A stretch of DNA of 64,000 nucleotides, taken from contig AP019514.1 in assembly GCA_007182875.1 (NCBI GenBank), forward strand, positions 2,046,001 through 2,110,000. Reading direction: 5' to 3'. Below the pieces are notes generated by a model that was not told the DNA's origin, did not search any database, and was given only the letters and a program-made list of their open reading frames with translations. Below, piece by piece: positions 33,324-41,437 of the stretch; within the stretch, counting starts at the first letter, position 1, and every line of letters starts with the position of its first letter. The position numbers were made by a program, and so were the translations under genes. This stretch comes from Vreelandella sulfidaeris. Its GTDB lineage: Bacteria > Pseudomonadota > Gammaproteobacteria > Pseudomonadales > Halomonadaceae.

Positions 33324-33496
33324 GTGTTCATGCTCCCTAATGGTATTTCCAACAACTGACAAGAATGCCGTTGCTAAGTTCCAGACGCAAGTCTTTGTCT
33401 ATCTTACACAGTCTACCGAATAAATGGTTATTCAACGTTGAACCAGTTCAATCAGCATCGGCTATGCTTCATCAACACTCGATTGGACATAAAAAC

Positions 33497-34253
33497 ATGA
33501 AAAAATTCTACTCCCAGGCAGCGCTTTAACGCTCTTTTTTTTAGCGCTGCCGGCTTTAGCATTCTCCCCGTGGGGAAGATATTGCTTACAACGTCAACGG
33601 TGAAGACTTTCTGGGCTATTTCATTACTGGCGGTGAAAACGCAAAGGGCAGCGTGCTTATTATCCATGACTGGGATGGGCTGGATGATTATGAGCGGCAA
33701 CGAGCAGACATGCTGGCCAGTGAAGGCTACGACGTGTTTGCTGTCGATCTTTACGGTGAAGGTAATCGCCCCCAGGCTATGGAGGAGAAACGAGCCGCCA
33801 CGAATCGACTGTACCAAGATAGAGAGCGTATGCGCGCGCTAACGCTGGGTGGTTTAGCGCAAGCACGAGAACAAGGCGCGGCCGAACAAACAGTGATTAT
33901 GGGCTACTGTTTTGGCGGCGCAGTAGCGTTGGAAATTGCTCGTTCGGGTGAGGGCAGACAGCATTGCCGCTTATACCAGCTTCCATGGTGGACTAACGAC
34001 ACCTGACGGTCAGAGCTATTCAAGTGAAACAGCGCCAATATTCATCGCCCATGGCGGCGCTGACAGCTCCGTGAGCTTAGATGATGTAGCCACCCTGGCC
34101 GAGGAGCTGGAAACCTCAGGGGTGACCTATGAGATTGGCATTTATTCGGGTGCACCGCATGCCTTTAGCGTATTTGGCAGCGATGCTTACCACGAACGCG
34201 CCGATCAGCGCTCATGGGATACCTTTAACGTCTGGCTGGAGGAGATGCTTTAA
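33497..34253 (+). CDS. Secreted dienelactone hydrolase-family protein, frameshifted
   Basis: Alpha/beta hydrolase, about 251 residues restored. From ATG 33497 a signal peptide (MKKFYSQAAL, then after an indel near 33528 a hydrophobic run ending ALPALAF) predicts export. Core: GSVLIIHDWDGLDDYERQRADMLA, the nucleophile cysteine in MGYCFGGAVAL (Cys in place of Ser is the DLH hallmark), IFIAHGGADSSVSLDD with the acid, and SGAPHAFSVF with the catalytic His. A second indel is near 33950. Natural substrate unknown; a terminator follows. Confidence 0.87.
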
Positions 34254-34264
34254 ATGGCTAACGT

Positions 34265-34294
34265 CCTAGCAGCGTGATCCGCTGCTAGGTTTTA
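34265..34294 (+). terminator. Terminator after the dienelactone hydrolase gene
   Basis: CCTAGCAGCG and CGCTGCTAGG form a 10-bp perfect stem around TGATC, followed by TTTTATT. It lies 11 bp after the stop codon. Confidence 0.9.
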
Positions 34295-34354
34295 TTCATC
34301 ATGGTTTTATTCGTCATGCGGTTATCATTCACCGCATTTACAAAAAGCCTCTGT

Positions 34355-34519
34355 TTAACTTTTTAGGTCTTTGTCGTCTTCATCTTTATGCGGGGTAACG
34401 GTTGTCACCGCCGTGTTACGGGCATCTTGTGGTGAATTATAGAGACGAACGTCTATCACATGCAGCACCGCCAATTGCGCAAACAAAACCGCAAAACAGA
34501 CGAGCAAACCTTTCAACAT
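34355..34519 (-). CDS. Small membrane-anchored or secreted protein, 54 residues
   Basis: An ORF of 54 codons from the ATG at 34519. It begins MLKGLLVCFAVLFAQLAVLHVIDV, split here as a Lys followed by a 17-residue hydrophobic helix, and ends with a very polar tail (HKDEDDKDLKS). This is an uncleaved anchor or signal-peptide shape. Upstream ATATGCCGCC holds no strong Shine-Dalgarno, but an AGGGTGAG-like minus-strand sequence is not seen, so initiation is uncertain. No family recognised. It lies in a 440-bp gap otherwise without genes. Confidence 0.45.
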   Translation of the reverse strand: MLKGLLVCFAVLFAQLAVLHVIDVRLYNSPQDARNTAVTTVTPHKDEDDKDLKS

Positions 34520-34737
34520 GGCGGCATATCCAGAGGGTGAGTATTAAACGCATAGTAGTCGATAGCTAGCCAAACACAATCTATTTATGCGCTAGAAAAC
34601 TCTCTATTTGAGGGACTTGAACAGTGCATTAAGTAACCACTTAATTGCGCAAGAAACGACATTTGTAAGAGCGCCGTTCGTCGCCCTTCTCACAGATGGT
34701 CTACAGTGAAAGATGTTCCAAAACCAAGGAGAGGAAG

Positions 34738-34926
34738 ATGTCGACATTTATCGTCTACAGAGCAGTCAAGGAAGGTGCCGAAATCGATTCACAGCCCGAA
34801 TGGTGGGTAGTAGATACCCGTGATGAGAGTGACAGGGATGGGGAACTTGTTAGACATCGCTGCGCAACAAAACCCGAGGCTGACCAAGAAGTGCAACAGC
34901 TTAATGAACAGTACGATGCTGGCTGA
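34738..34926 (+). CDS. Hypothetical protein, 62 residues
   Basis: Intact short gene with a strong ribosome site (AAGGAGAGG) just before its ATG and a terminator downstream, so it is very likely translated. The product MSTFIVYRAVKEGAEIDS... is acidic, soluble, with no membrane helix and a WWVVDT core. Only one cysteine. I do not recognise a family; size and composition suggest a small halophile cytoplasmic protein. Confidence 0.65.
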   Translation: MSTFIVYRAVKEGAEIDSQPEWWVVDTRDESDRDGELVRHRCATKPEADQEVQQLNEQYDAG

Positions 34927-35000
34927 GCGTGAATAAAGCGCCAGTTCTTTGAAATATCATCTGTTTAGGCCTTACTTATTTAGTCATTTTCTAACTTACA

Positions 35001-35026
35001 GAAGGGAGGCGCAGGCCTCCCTTTTA
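35001..35026 (+). terminator. Terminator after the 62-residue protein
   Basis: AAGGGAGGC and GCCTCCCTT pair perfectly around a GCAG loop, followed by TTAATAA. It lies 75 bp after the stop codon at 34926. Confidence 0.85.
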
Positions 35027-35127
35027 ATAACTCGTAATAACTCGCCGTTGTAATATAAATGAGCGATGCGTTGGGGAAGATGGCAGTCATTCATCTTTAG
35101 AAGAGACTGTTCGCAAATCCTCAACCG

Positions 35128-35271
35128 TCACCCCTCTGGCAAATCCGACTCATCTGCGGGGAGCCATACCGGTGAAAGGTCACTATCTTCTCTGCCGTCC
35201 TCGAACTGATGACCAGGGATTCGATAAACCACTTGATTGTGATGATGATCCCATGCAAATACACGATCCAT
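35128..35271 (-). CDS. Hypothetical protein, 47 residues
   Basis: Minus-strand ORF from the ATG at 35271 (AGGAATA upstream). The product, MDRVFAWDHHHNQVVYRIPG then an acidic tail ending LPADESDLPEG, has the acid-rich composition of halophile proteins, which argues for real coding; a longer in-frame start at 35322 exists. No family recognised. The other overlapping minus-strand frame looks like a shadow. Confidence 0.45.
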   Translation of the reverse strand: MDRVFAWDHHHNQVVYRIPGHQFEDGREDSDLSPVWLPADESDLPEG

Positions 35272-35385
35272 ATGCTTATTCCTAAGAAAGAAACCCTCGA
35301 ATATGACCGCGACTTTCCACACAATGTTCCGTATCAGCTACGCTACCTATCTTCCTTTTTGCTATGTTGATGAGAGGAGCCTGCC

Positions 35386-35712
35386 TTGAAGGAAACTCAC
35401 CATAAGAAAGGACGACGGGACGCCCTGCGCGCCAGGTTTAAGAAGAGCCTGGAAGAACGTAGAGCTTCCGCGCCCCGCCGTAGAATTGGTGCGCGAGCAA
35501 CGCGACAGCAGTTCTTGGAAGCGACTCGAAACGTGGGCGTTATTGTGGTAGCAACCTGTTTTACAGCAGGCTGGGTAGTCACCAATCCTAGCCTAAATAC
35601 CGATAATGTTTGGCTAGGCGTGGGGCTAGGTATACTCTTGATCTTTGTAGGGTCTTTCGGCTATGGTTATGTAGAGCGAGACAAAACCTCAGATGAGGAA
35701 AATAAGCCATGA
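35386..35712 (+). CDS. Hypothetical membrane protein with basic N-terminus, 108 residues
   Basis: Intact ORF starting at a TTG (35386) preceded by GAGGAG with good spacing. The first 50 residues are strongly basic (KKGRRDALRARFKKSLEERR, APRRRIGARATRQQF), followed by two membrane helices, VGVIVVATCFTAGWVV and VWLGVGLGILLIFVGSFGYGY, and an acidic tail. The shape suggests a small inner-membrane protein whose N-terminus may contact nucleic acid or acidic lipids. The next small gene overlaps its stop by ATGA, so the two form an operon. Family unknown. Confidence 0.6.
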   Translation: MKETHHKKGRRDALRARFKKSLEERRASAPRRRIGARATRQQFLEATRNVGVIVVATCFTAGWVVTNPSLNTDNVWLGVGLGILLIFVGSFGYGYVERDKTSDEENKP

Positions 35713-35870
35713 ATGAATTAATTCTTGCCGGGATGTTGATGAGCCTTGCGGTTGTGTCAGGCGGCATGGTTTGGAGTCAGCATAGAGAGCACCACGGTAA
35801 AAATCGTTATCCGACAGTGCGTTTTCTTGGATCGCTAAGCGTTTCGCTTAAACAAGGTCAGCGTTCATAA
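35709..35870 (+). CDS. Small membrane protein, 53 residues
   Basis: ORF from ATG 35709, overlapping the TGA of the preceding gene, which is the main evidence for translation. It has one helix (LILAGMLMSLAVVSGGMVW) and then a basic tail (QHREHHGKNRYP...SLKQGQRS). Ends at 35870, with a terminator 15 bp later. Probably works with the 108-residue membrane protein upstream. Not recognised as a known family. Confidence 0.55.
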   Translation: MNELILAGMLMSLAVVSGGMVWSQHREHHGKNRYPTVRFLGSLSVSLKQGQRS

Positions 35871-35885
35871 TGCTGCTCAAAATAT

Positions 35886-35914
35886 AAAAGGGTCGCCAAT
35901 AGCGGCCCTTTTGT
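35886..35914 (+). terminator. Terminator after the two-gene small membrane operon
   Basis: AAAAGGGTCGC and GCGGCCCTTTT pair over 11 positions (one G-U) around CAATA and are followed by TTGTTTATTT. Confidence 0.85.
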
Positions 35915-36052
35915 TTATTTAAAGCCCGCAGACAGCGTACGAAGTCCACGTGCGAAAACAACGTACGAAAATAACGTACTATGCATACATAGTGCCCCTC
36001 GGTGCCTGCGCCAGTCAAATTAGGCTCCAAAACATCACAGTAAGTGAGCGAT

Positions 36053-37111
36053 ATGCCCGTTATTCAGCGATTACTCCGCGTACTTAAAGCGTCTACGCTT
36101 CAAATCTCGTGGTCTTTTCTTCTACTTGTTGTGCTCGCGCATATGGGTTCCTCCTGGGCACTTTTGCAATGGTTGGCGAAAAGATGGCCAACACCTTTAC
36201 CGATTGGCTCTATTTTTACGTTGTCGTATCAAGCACCGTGGGCTTCGGTGATTTCAGCCCTCAAACAGTCGCTGGCAAATGGATCGCTACCCTCTTTCTC
36301 ATTCCAGGCGGTATTGCGTTATTTGCAGCATTGATCGGTAAAGCCACTGTCACAATTTCAAATTTTGGAGAATTCAAATGCAAGGGAAAGGCGATTTTCG
36401 TCATCTATCCGGCCATACCCTCGTCATTGGCTGGCATGGCGAAACCACAGAACGCATATTGGATATTCTCAAGGCCGATAAAGGCCTGCCTGATGAAGTA
36501 GTGCTTTGCGTGACCAAAGAAATGAGCAATCCGCGCCCGGCCGATTTGAAATTCATTAAAGGCGAGAGTTTTCCAATGCCGAGCTTCTCAAGCGGGCAGG
36601 TATTGAAAGCGCCAGCCGCATCATCATATACGACACAAGCGATGATCGCGTTGCCACGGTCGCACTGAGTGCCTATAGCCTTAAAGGGAAAAATGCTCAT
36701 ATCGTTGCGCACTGCGCTAATCCTGATACGGCAGCGATGTTACGGAGAACCTTGCCGGGTATCGAATGCACTCAAGCACTCGCACTAGAAATGTTGGTTC
36801 GATCCGCTTCAGATGCAGGAATATCTCGAGTAGTCAACGAACTGCTGGCCGTCGATCGCGGTGCTACACAGTACCAAACCAGATTAAGTCACCCGCCTGC
36901 TGGCGCCACCTTTGGCGATCTATTTATACAAGCGAAAAATGTCTGCAACGCTACTGTACTAGGACTTGCCAGCAGCCAGGACGATGTCGACGGAAGCATG
37001 TTAAATCCCGCCACAGATCGCCCGTTACAGGATGGAGACATCGTTTATTACATGGCCAACACGCGGCTTTCGCAGCACCAGCTAGGTGAACTGCTCAGCG
37101 AGGCTCGCTAG
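36053..37111 (+). CDS. Two-helix potassium channel with cytoplasmic RCK/TrkA-like domain, frameshifted
   Basis: About 352 residues restored. A first membrane helix (ISWSFLLLVVLAHMGSSW), a pore with the selectivity filter VVVSSTVGFGDFSP, and a second helix (ATLFLIPGGIALFAALIG) make a Kcs-type pore. A Rossmann-like RCK segment follows (LSGHTLVIGWHGETTERIL, ASRIIIYDTSDDRVATVAL, IECTQALALEML) and a TrkA_C-like end. Indels lie near 36150, 36368 and 36580. Potassium channels of this type respond to ligands or turgor, fitting a halophile. ATG 36053 or GTG 36044 could start it. Confidence 0.85.
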
Positions 37112-37180
37112 TTAGACGCCGTACCCAAACGATGGATACGCCGCCTACAGAGATCCCATTCCGGCAAATCACATATAGCG

Positions 37181-37791
37181 TCAGCTTTCTTGATTAGGGT
37201 AAGGCGTTTGCTTCAATAGCTTTGCAAGGTGAACGCAATTGCGCGCAAGCCCAGCCGTAGCGGTTTGAATCATCTCAGGCGTCTGGTTCAAATCCTTGAA
37301 GTCAGTTGACTGCATTGCTTCGCCCACCCAGTAGGTAGAAGCATTCGCTGGAATGGTGAACCCACATCATTCAAGCCCTGGAACAGCTCGGCAATAATGT
37401 GATGGGCGCCATCTTCATTACCCACCACGACCACTCCCGCTACGGTGCCATATGATACGAGCCGGCCTTGGTCGTCTGTCTCACCAAGAAAGGCATCAAG
37501 CCGTTCTAGGACACGCTGACAAAGACTGGAATGGTGCCCTAACCACACGGGACTGCCGAGAATGAAGATATCAGCATCAAGAATTTTCTGACGAAGCTGA
37601 GGCCAGTCATCCCCTTCACCCTCGTCTGAGGTCACACCGGGCTTGATATTATAATCAACAGCACGAACCTGCTCACCGGTAACACCGTGTCGTTCAAGCT
37701 CTGCTAGTGTTTCGGCTATAAGCCGCTCACAAGACGACTCGTCAGGTGAAGGTGTAAGAGTGCAGTTAATTGCGAATGCCGTAAGTGCCAT
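37181..37791 (-). CDS. Flavodoxin-like NAD(P)H-dependent FMN reductase family protein, frameshifted
   Basis: About 203 residues restored. The flavodoxin-fold N-terminus LTAFAINCTLTPSPDESSC, DADIFILGSPVWLGHHSSLCQRVLERLDAFL (flavin-binding loop) and GVVVVGNEDGAHHIIAELFQGLNDVG mark it as an NADPH-dependent FMN reductase/flavodoxin family member. An indel near 37355 hides the C-terminus, which restored reads FTIPANASTYWVGEAM and ends near TPYPNQES, stop at 37181. It lies 48 bp downstream of an MBL hydrolase on the same strand; a shared operon is possible. Start ATG has a GGAGG. Confidence 0.8.
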
Positions 37792-37839
37792 GTTCTACCT
37801 CCATGAAAAACACTTCAATTGCTATTTCAATTACTATCT

Positions 37840-38674
37840 CTACTTAACGCTCTTACCGTGCGAGGGCCGAGCAATGTGGTCAAAATCCCGAGCTAGCGTC
37901 TCTAAATCATGATTCAAAGCCTCACCTGCCATCGGCCGCCCATGACCGGTTAACACCACGCTAGGCTTCAGCGCCGCCAGACGTTGCACTGAGTCGCGCG
38001 CCGCGTCCCAATCAGGAGTGAAATAACGCGGTGGTCCGCTAAGCTCTTCATGCTGAGTCAGCACTTGATAGAGTTCATCTTGTCGGACGGTAACGAAAGC
38101 GTCACCGACGATCATGGCGCGATCCGAGTCACGAAAAAGAGACATGCCCTTGAGTATGGCCGGGTGTTGCTATCCAACGCCAACCCGGCATGCCGGGCAC
38201 GCTACCGTCTTCAGGCAAGGTCTGGATGCGTGGCCGCAGGTCCACCGGTGTGTTGGGAAAGAGGCTTGATAGCTTGGCAATGATGCCGCCCTCCACCTGA
38301 GTATCCGGATAAGGATAATCCTTCTCACCCGTCAGGTAGGGCATCTCTAAGGCGTGGGCGTAAACCGGCACATCCCAATGTTCGGCCAGCTCAACAACCG
38401 AACCAACGTGATCGAAGTGGCCATGGGTGAGTATGATGGCTTTAGGACGAGAACTCTCACCAAAGCGTGATGCCGCTGCTTCTGCTATCAAGTTCTTGCT
38501 TTTGGGCATGCCGGCATCAACCAACACCCAGTCGCCGCTCTTAGGTAGGCCAACGAAACAGACGTTGACGATCTTAACCGTTAGCCCAACCACATCGGGC
38601 AGTACCTCGAAGAGGTCACCGCTCTTCATTGATGTCATGGGCATCGCTTTGTGGTGATGCGGGTTATGAGGCAT
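37840..38674 (-). CDS. MBL-fold metallo-hydrolase, frameshifted
   Basis: About 277 residues restored. The metallo-beta-lactamase signature ILTHGHFDHVGSV supplies the HxHxDH zinc motif; further ligands are the His in TPGHTQGHVSF, the Asp in MIVGDAF and the His in VVLTGHGRPM. An indel near 38135 sits between the last two. Glyoxalase II-like or quorum/thiol-related hydrolases share this fold, so the substrate is open. The sequence upstream of its ATG contains three 19-bp tandem repeats. The flavodoxin-like gene follows. Confidence 0.85.
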
Positions 38675-38710
38675 AGAGGTCCCTCTCTATTGGCGGCTAG
38701 TGCTATCTAT

Positions 38711-38767
38711 TTGCAATTAATGCTACGTATTGCAATTAAAGCTACGTATTGCAATTAAAGCTACATA
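38711..38767. repeat. Three 19-bp tandem repeats upstream of the MBL gene
   Basis: Unit TTGCAATTAAAGCTACGTA occurs three times without spacing (38711-38729, 38730-38748, 38749-38767); the first has AATG for AAAG and the third CATA for CGTA. They lie 37-93 bp upstream of the MBL start, in the position of promoter or operator DNA. A related AATTGAAATAGCAATTGAA pattern precedes the downstream flavodoxin-like gene (about 37811-37830). Confidence 0.75.
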
Positions 38768-38868
38768 GTTGGCGTGACGCCAAGCGAATCCCTCGCTTTG
38801 CTACGTTTGCAGAGTATTGATTAAAGCTAGCAACCAACACGAGAAATGGCAATCGACGTATCCTGCGA

Positions 38869-39064
38869 TCACTTCTTCTTACGCATGAAAGGAAATACCT
38901 TCGCCATGCTATCCGCCATCACTTGATCGAGCGGTTTGTGATCCAGGCTAATAGCCGCCCTGGCGGCGGTATACGTTCCTTATATTCCTTTGCTATCTCA
39001 CTATCAGTCATGCTGTCGGGTAGCTGCTCTTTGCACGGATAGCATCGATGACGTCCTTGTTCAT
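38869..39064 (-). CDS. Small hypothetical protein, frameshifted
   Basis: From the ATG at 39064, which has AAGGAGAAGGG upstream, the product starts MNKDVIDAIRAK and, through two frame breaks (near 39030 and 38970), continues LPDSMTDSEIAKEYKER and ends DQVMADSMAKVFPFMRKKK, stop at 38869. About 65 residues. The strong ribosome site and coding-like ends argue for a real small gene damaged by indels. No family recognised. Confidence 0.4.
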
Positions 39065-39162
39065 GCCCTTCTCCTTTTCGCATCAGTACAAGTCAGCATA
39101 GTGATTAGTCAGCGTAGCTCATCGCTGCGCGTTGTGATGTGGCCAGAGGAAATCAATGAGCG

Positions 39163-41398
39163 TTAGGCACTCTGCAACATGCTCTGGAAAGCCTCTGTTT
39201 CAAGGGGATAAGCGAGCAGAAACCCCTGGATACGATTGCAGCCGTGTGCTTGCAGCCAAGCCAGCTGTGACTGCGTCTCTACCCCTCGGCTACCGTCCTT
39301 AGCCCGAATGCCTGGGCCATGGAGAGAGTAGCCCGGGCAATGGCCTCGTCGTGCTCGTTTTTACCCAGGCCGTCGACAAAAGTTTTATCAATTTTGAGTT
39401 CGGCCAGAGGTAGCCGCTTTAGGTTGACCAAGCATGAATAGCCGGTCCCGAAATCATCGATAGCCAGTTCAATGCCGCCTTCATGAAGCTCACGGATTTC
39501 TTGGTAGACAGTATCGGAGTGTTCGGTGAGCGTGCCCTCGGTGAACTCCACCTGGAGCTGGCCCGGTGATATCCCGTATCGCGCCATGATTTCGCGTAAA
39601 CGAGAAGCAAATTTGCCTTCACGAAAGGTTTTAGGGCTCACATTGAAGGAAATGACCGGTGGTTTGAGCCCTGCCGATTGCCACTCATGAATATCTTTGC
39701 ACATTAACTCTTGCACCTGCCAACCCAGCTCTGTGATCAAGTCAGACCTTTCCGCGATGGGAATGAAACGCTCTGGGCTGATGGGTCCCTTCTCGCGGTT
39801 ATCCCAGCGCAGCAAAGCCTCGGCGCCCAAGAGCCGTTTAGGGTCGCTCGCGTCAAATTGCGGATGATACAGGAGGCGTAACTCCCCATTGGAAAGCGCG
39901 CGGCGCAAGGCCTCCTCAAGCGCACTATCATCAAGCAGTTGCTGGTGCAGTTCCGATTTATAAAGCCGCAGCCGGTTGCGCCCCTCCTCCTTGGCTCGGT
40001 ACATAGCCATGTCAGCCGCCTGGGATAAGCTATCCACGTCCTCGCCGTCTTGAGGATATAAAGCCAACCCGGCGCTGGCCGTGACACGCAGGTTACGACC
40101 ACGAACCTTGAAGGTTCCCGCGAGTCTCGTTATCAGGCGCTGTGCGATGAAACCAGCCTCCTCGGCATCGCATACGTTCAGCACTATTGTGAATTCGTCA
40201 CCGCCAATCCGTGCGACCGTATCCAACTCCCGCACCGACTCCCTAAGTTGGCCGGCCACCCTCACCAGCAGCTCGTCCCCCATCTCATGGCCAAGCGTGT
40301 CATTGACATCTTTAAAATGGTCCAAATCCAGGAACAAAAGGGCCACATGCCCACCGTTGTTCTGAGCCTGAGCGATGGCCTGTTGAACCCGGTCCCGAAA
40401 CAGGCTGCGGTTAGGTAGCCCCGTCAGCGCGTCGTGGCTAGCCAGGTACTCAATCTTGCGCTGCGATTCCTTGATCTGGCTGATATCGGAAAATACGGCC
40501 ACTAAATTGCGAGGCTGCCCCTCATCGTCATTGATGCGATTAATAGTGAGCCATTCCGGGAAGATTTCTCCATTCTTGCGACGGTCCCATATCTCCCCCC
40601 TGCCAGCAGCCTCGCTTGTTAAGGCTTTCCCATAATTTTTGTAAAACCTGTCCCTGGCGTTCAGATTTGACTAAACCGCTCATGGTAACGCCCAAAGCGT
40701 CGCTCTCTGTATAGCCGGTAATAGCGGTGAAAGCGTTATTGATAGATTGGATGCAGCCGGAGGGATCCATCACTACGATGGCTTCACCGATTTCCTCATA
40801 TACCCTGGCAGCAATGCGCAGTTTATCCTCTGTACGCCGTCGCTCCGTTATGTCTATCAGAGCGCAACGAAACCGAGCAGTGGCTGAGTCAGCGGAAGAC
40901 TCAACCACGCTTTCCATACGCACCGTGCGCATGGCCTCTGCGTCCACAGCTAGCGTCAAATCGACGGCTTTTGGCGTCTCGTAGAGGCAAGTGAACGCCA
41001 GTGGAGGTGTAACGCATCTTGTGACTCGGCAGCTACGAAGCTAGATAATAAACAGCCAGCCAGGTTGGTGCCCGAGTCAAGCAGTTGGACAGCGGCTCGG
41101 TTGGCCTCCTGGATGCGTCCTTTGGCGTCCAGGGTAGAATCCCCATCGGCGCCAACTCGAAGAGGTCACGGTAGGATTTCTGGGCCATTTCCCGCGCGTT
41201 ATCGAGCCGGTCCCGCGTCTGCAATAGCTCCTCATTCTGGATGCGAAGCTCTTCCTGATGCAGCTCCAACTCAGAGACCAGGGATTGAATATCCTCCCCG
41301 GTCCAGTTGGAGACGTCAGTGAGTTCATGACATAGGCTATCGCGAGCCGCTTTCCTTAGTGCCTCCGGTGAGAGTGGCTGAGGATATTTCTGATCCAT
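39163..41398 (-). CDS. PAS-PAS-GGDEF-EAL c-di-GMP turnover protein, frameshifted
   Basis: About 745 residues restored. An N-terminal coiled coil (LVSELELHQEELRIQNEELLQ) and two PAS domains (LFELAPMGIL; ARVYEEIGEAIVVMD, NAFTAITGYTESDALG) precede a GGDEF domain (HDALTGLPNRSLFRDRV, ARIGGDEFTIV) and an EAL domain (LLGAEALLRWDN, AIDDFGTGYSCLVNL, KIDKTFVDGL). Both catalytic motifs are intact, and RELD five residues before GGDEF matches the inhibitory I-site, so both synthesis and hydrolysis are possible. Breaks near 39285, 40505-40600, 40985 and 41135. It starts about 40 bp after the CheB-CheR-PAS gene with AAGGAA upstream; the two are probably one operon. Confidence 0.88.
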
Positions 41399-41437
41399 GA
41401 CTGGGATTCCTTCCGATACTTTCCGAAGGCTTGGACG

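Noticed and set aside
38711-38767. Repeats upstream of the MBL gene as a CRISPR array
   Set aside because: The 19-bp units are adjacent with no spacers and no cas gene is present.
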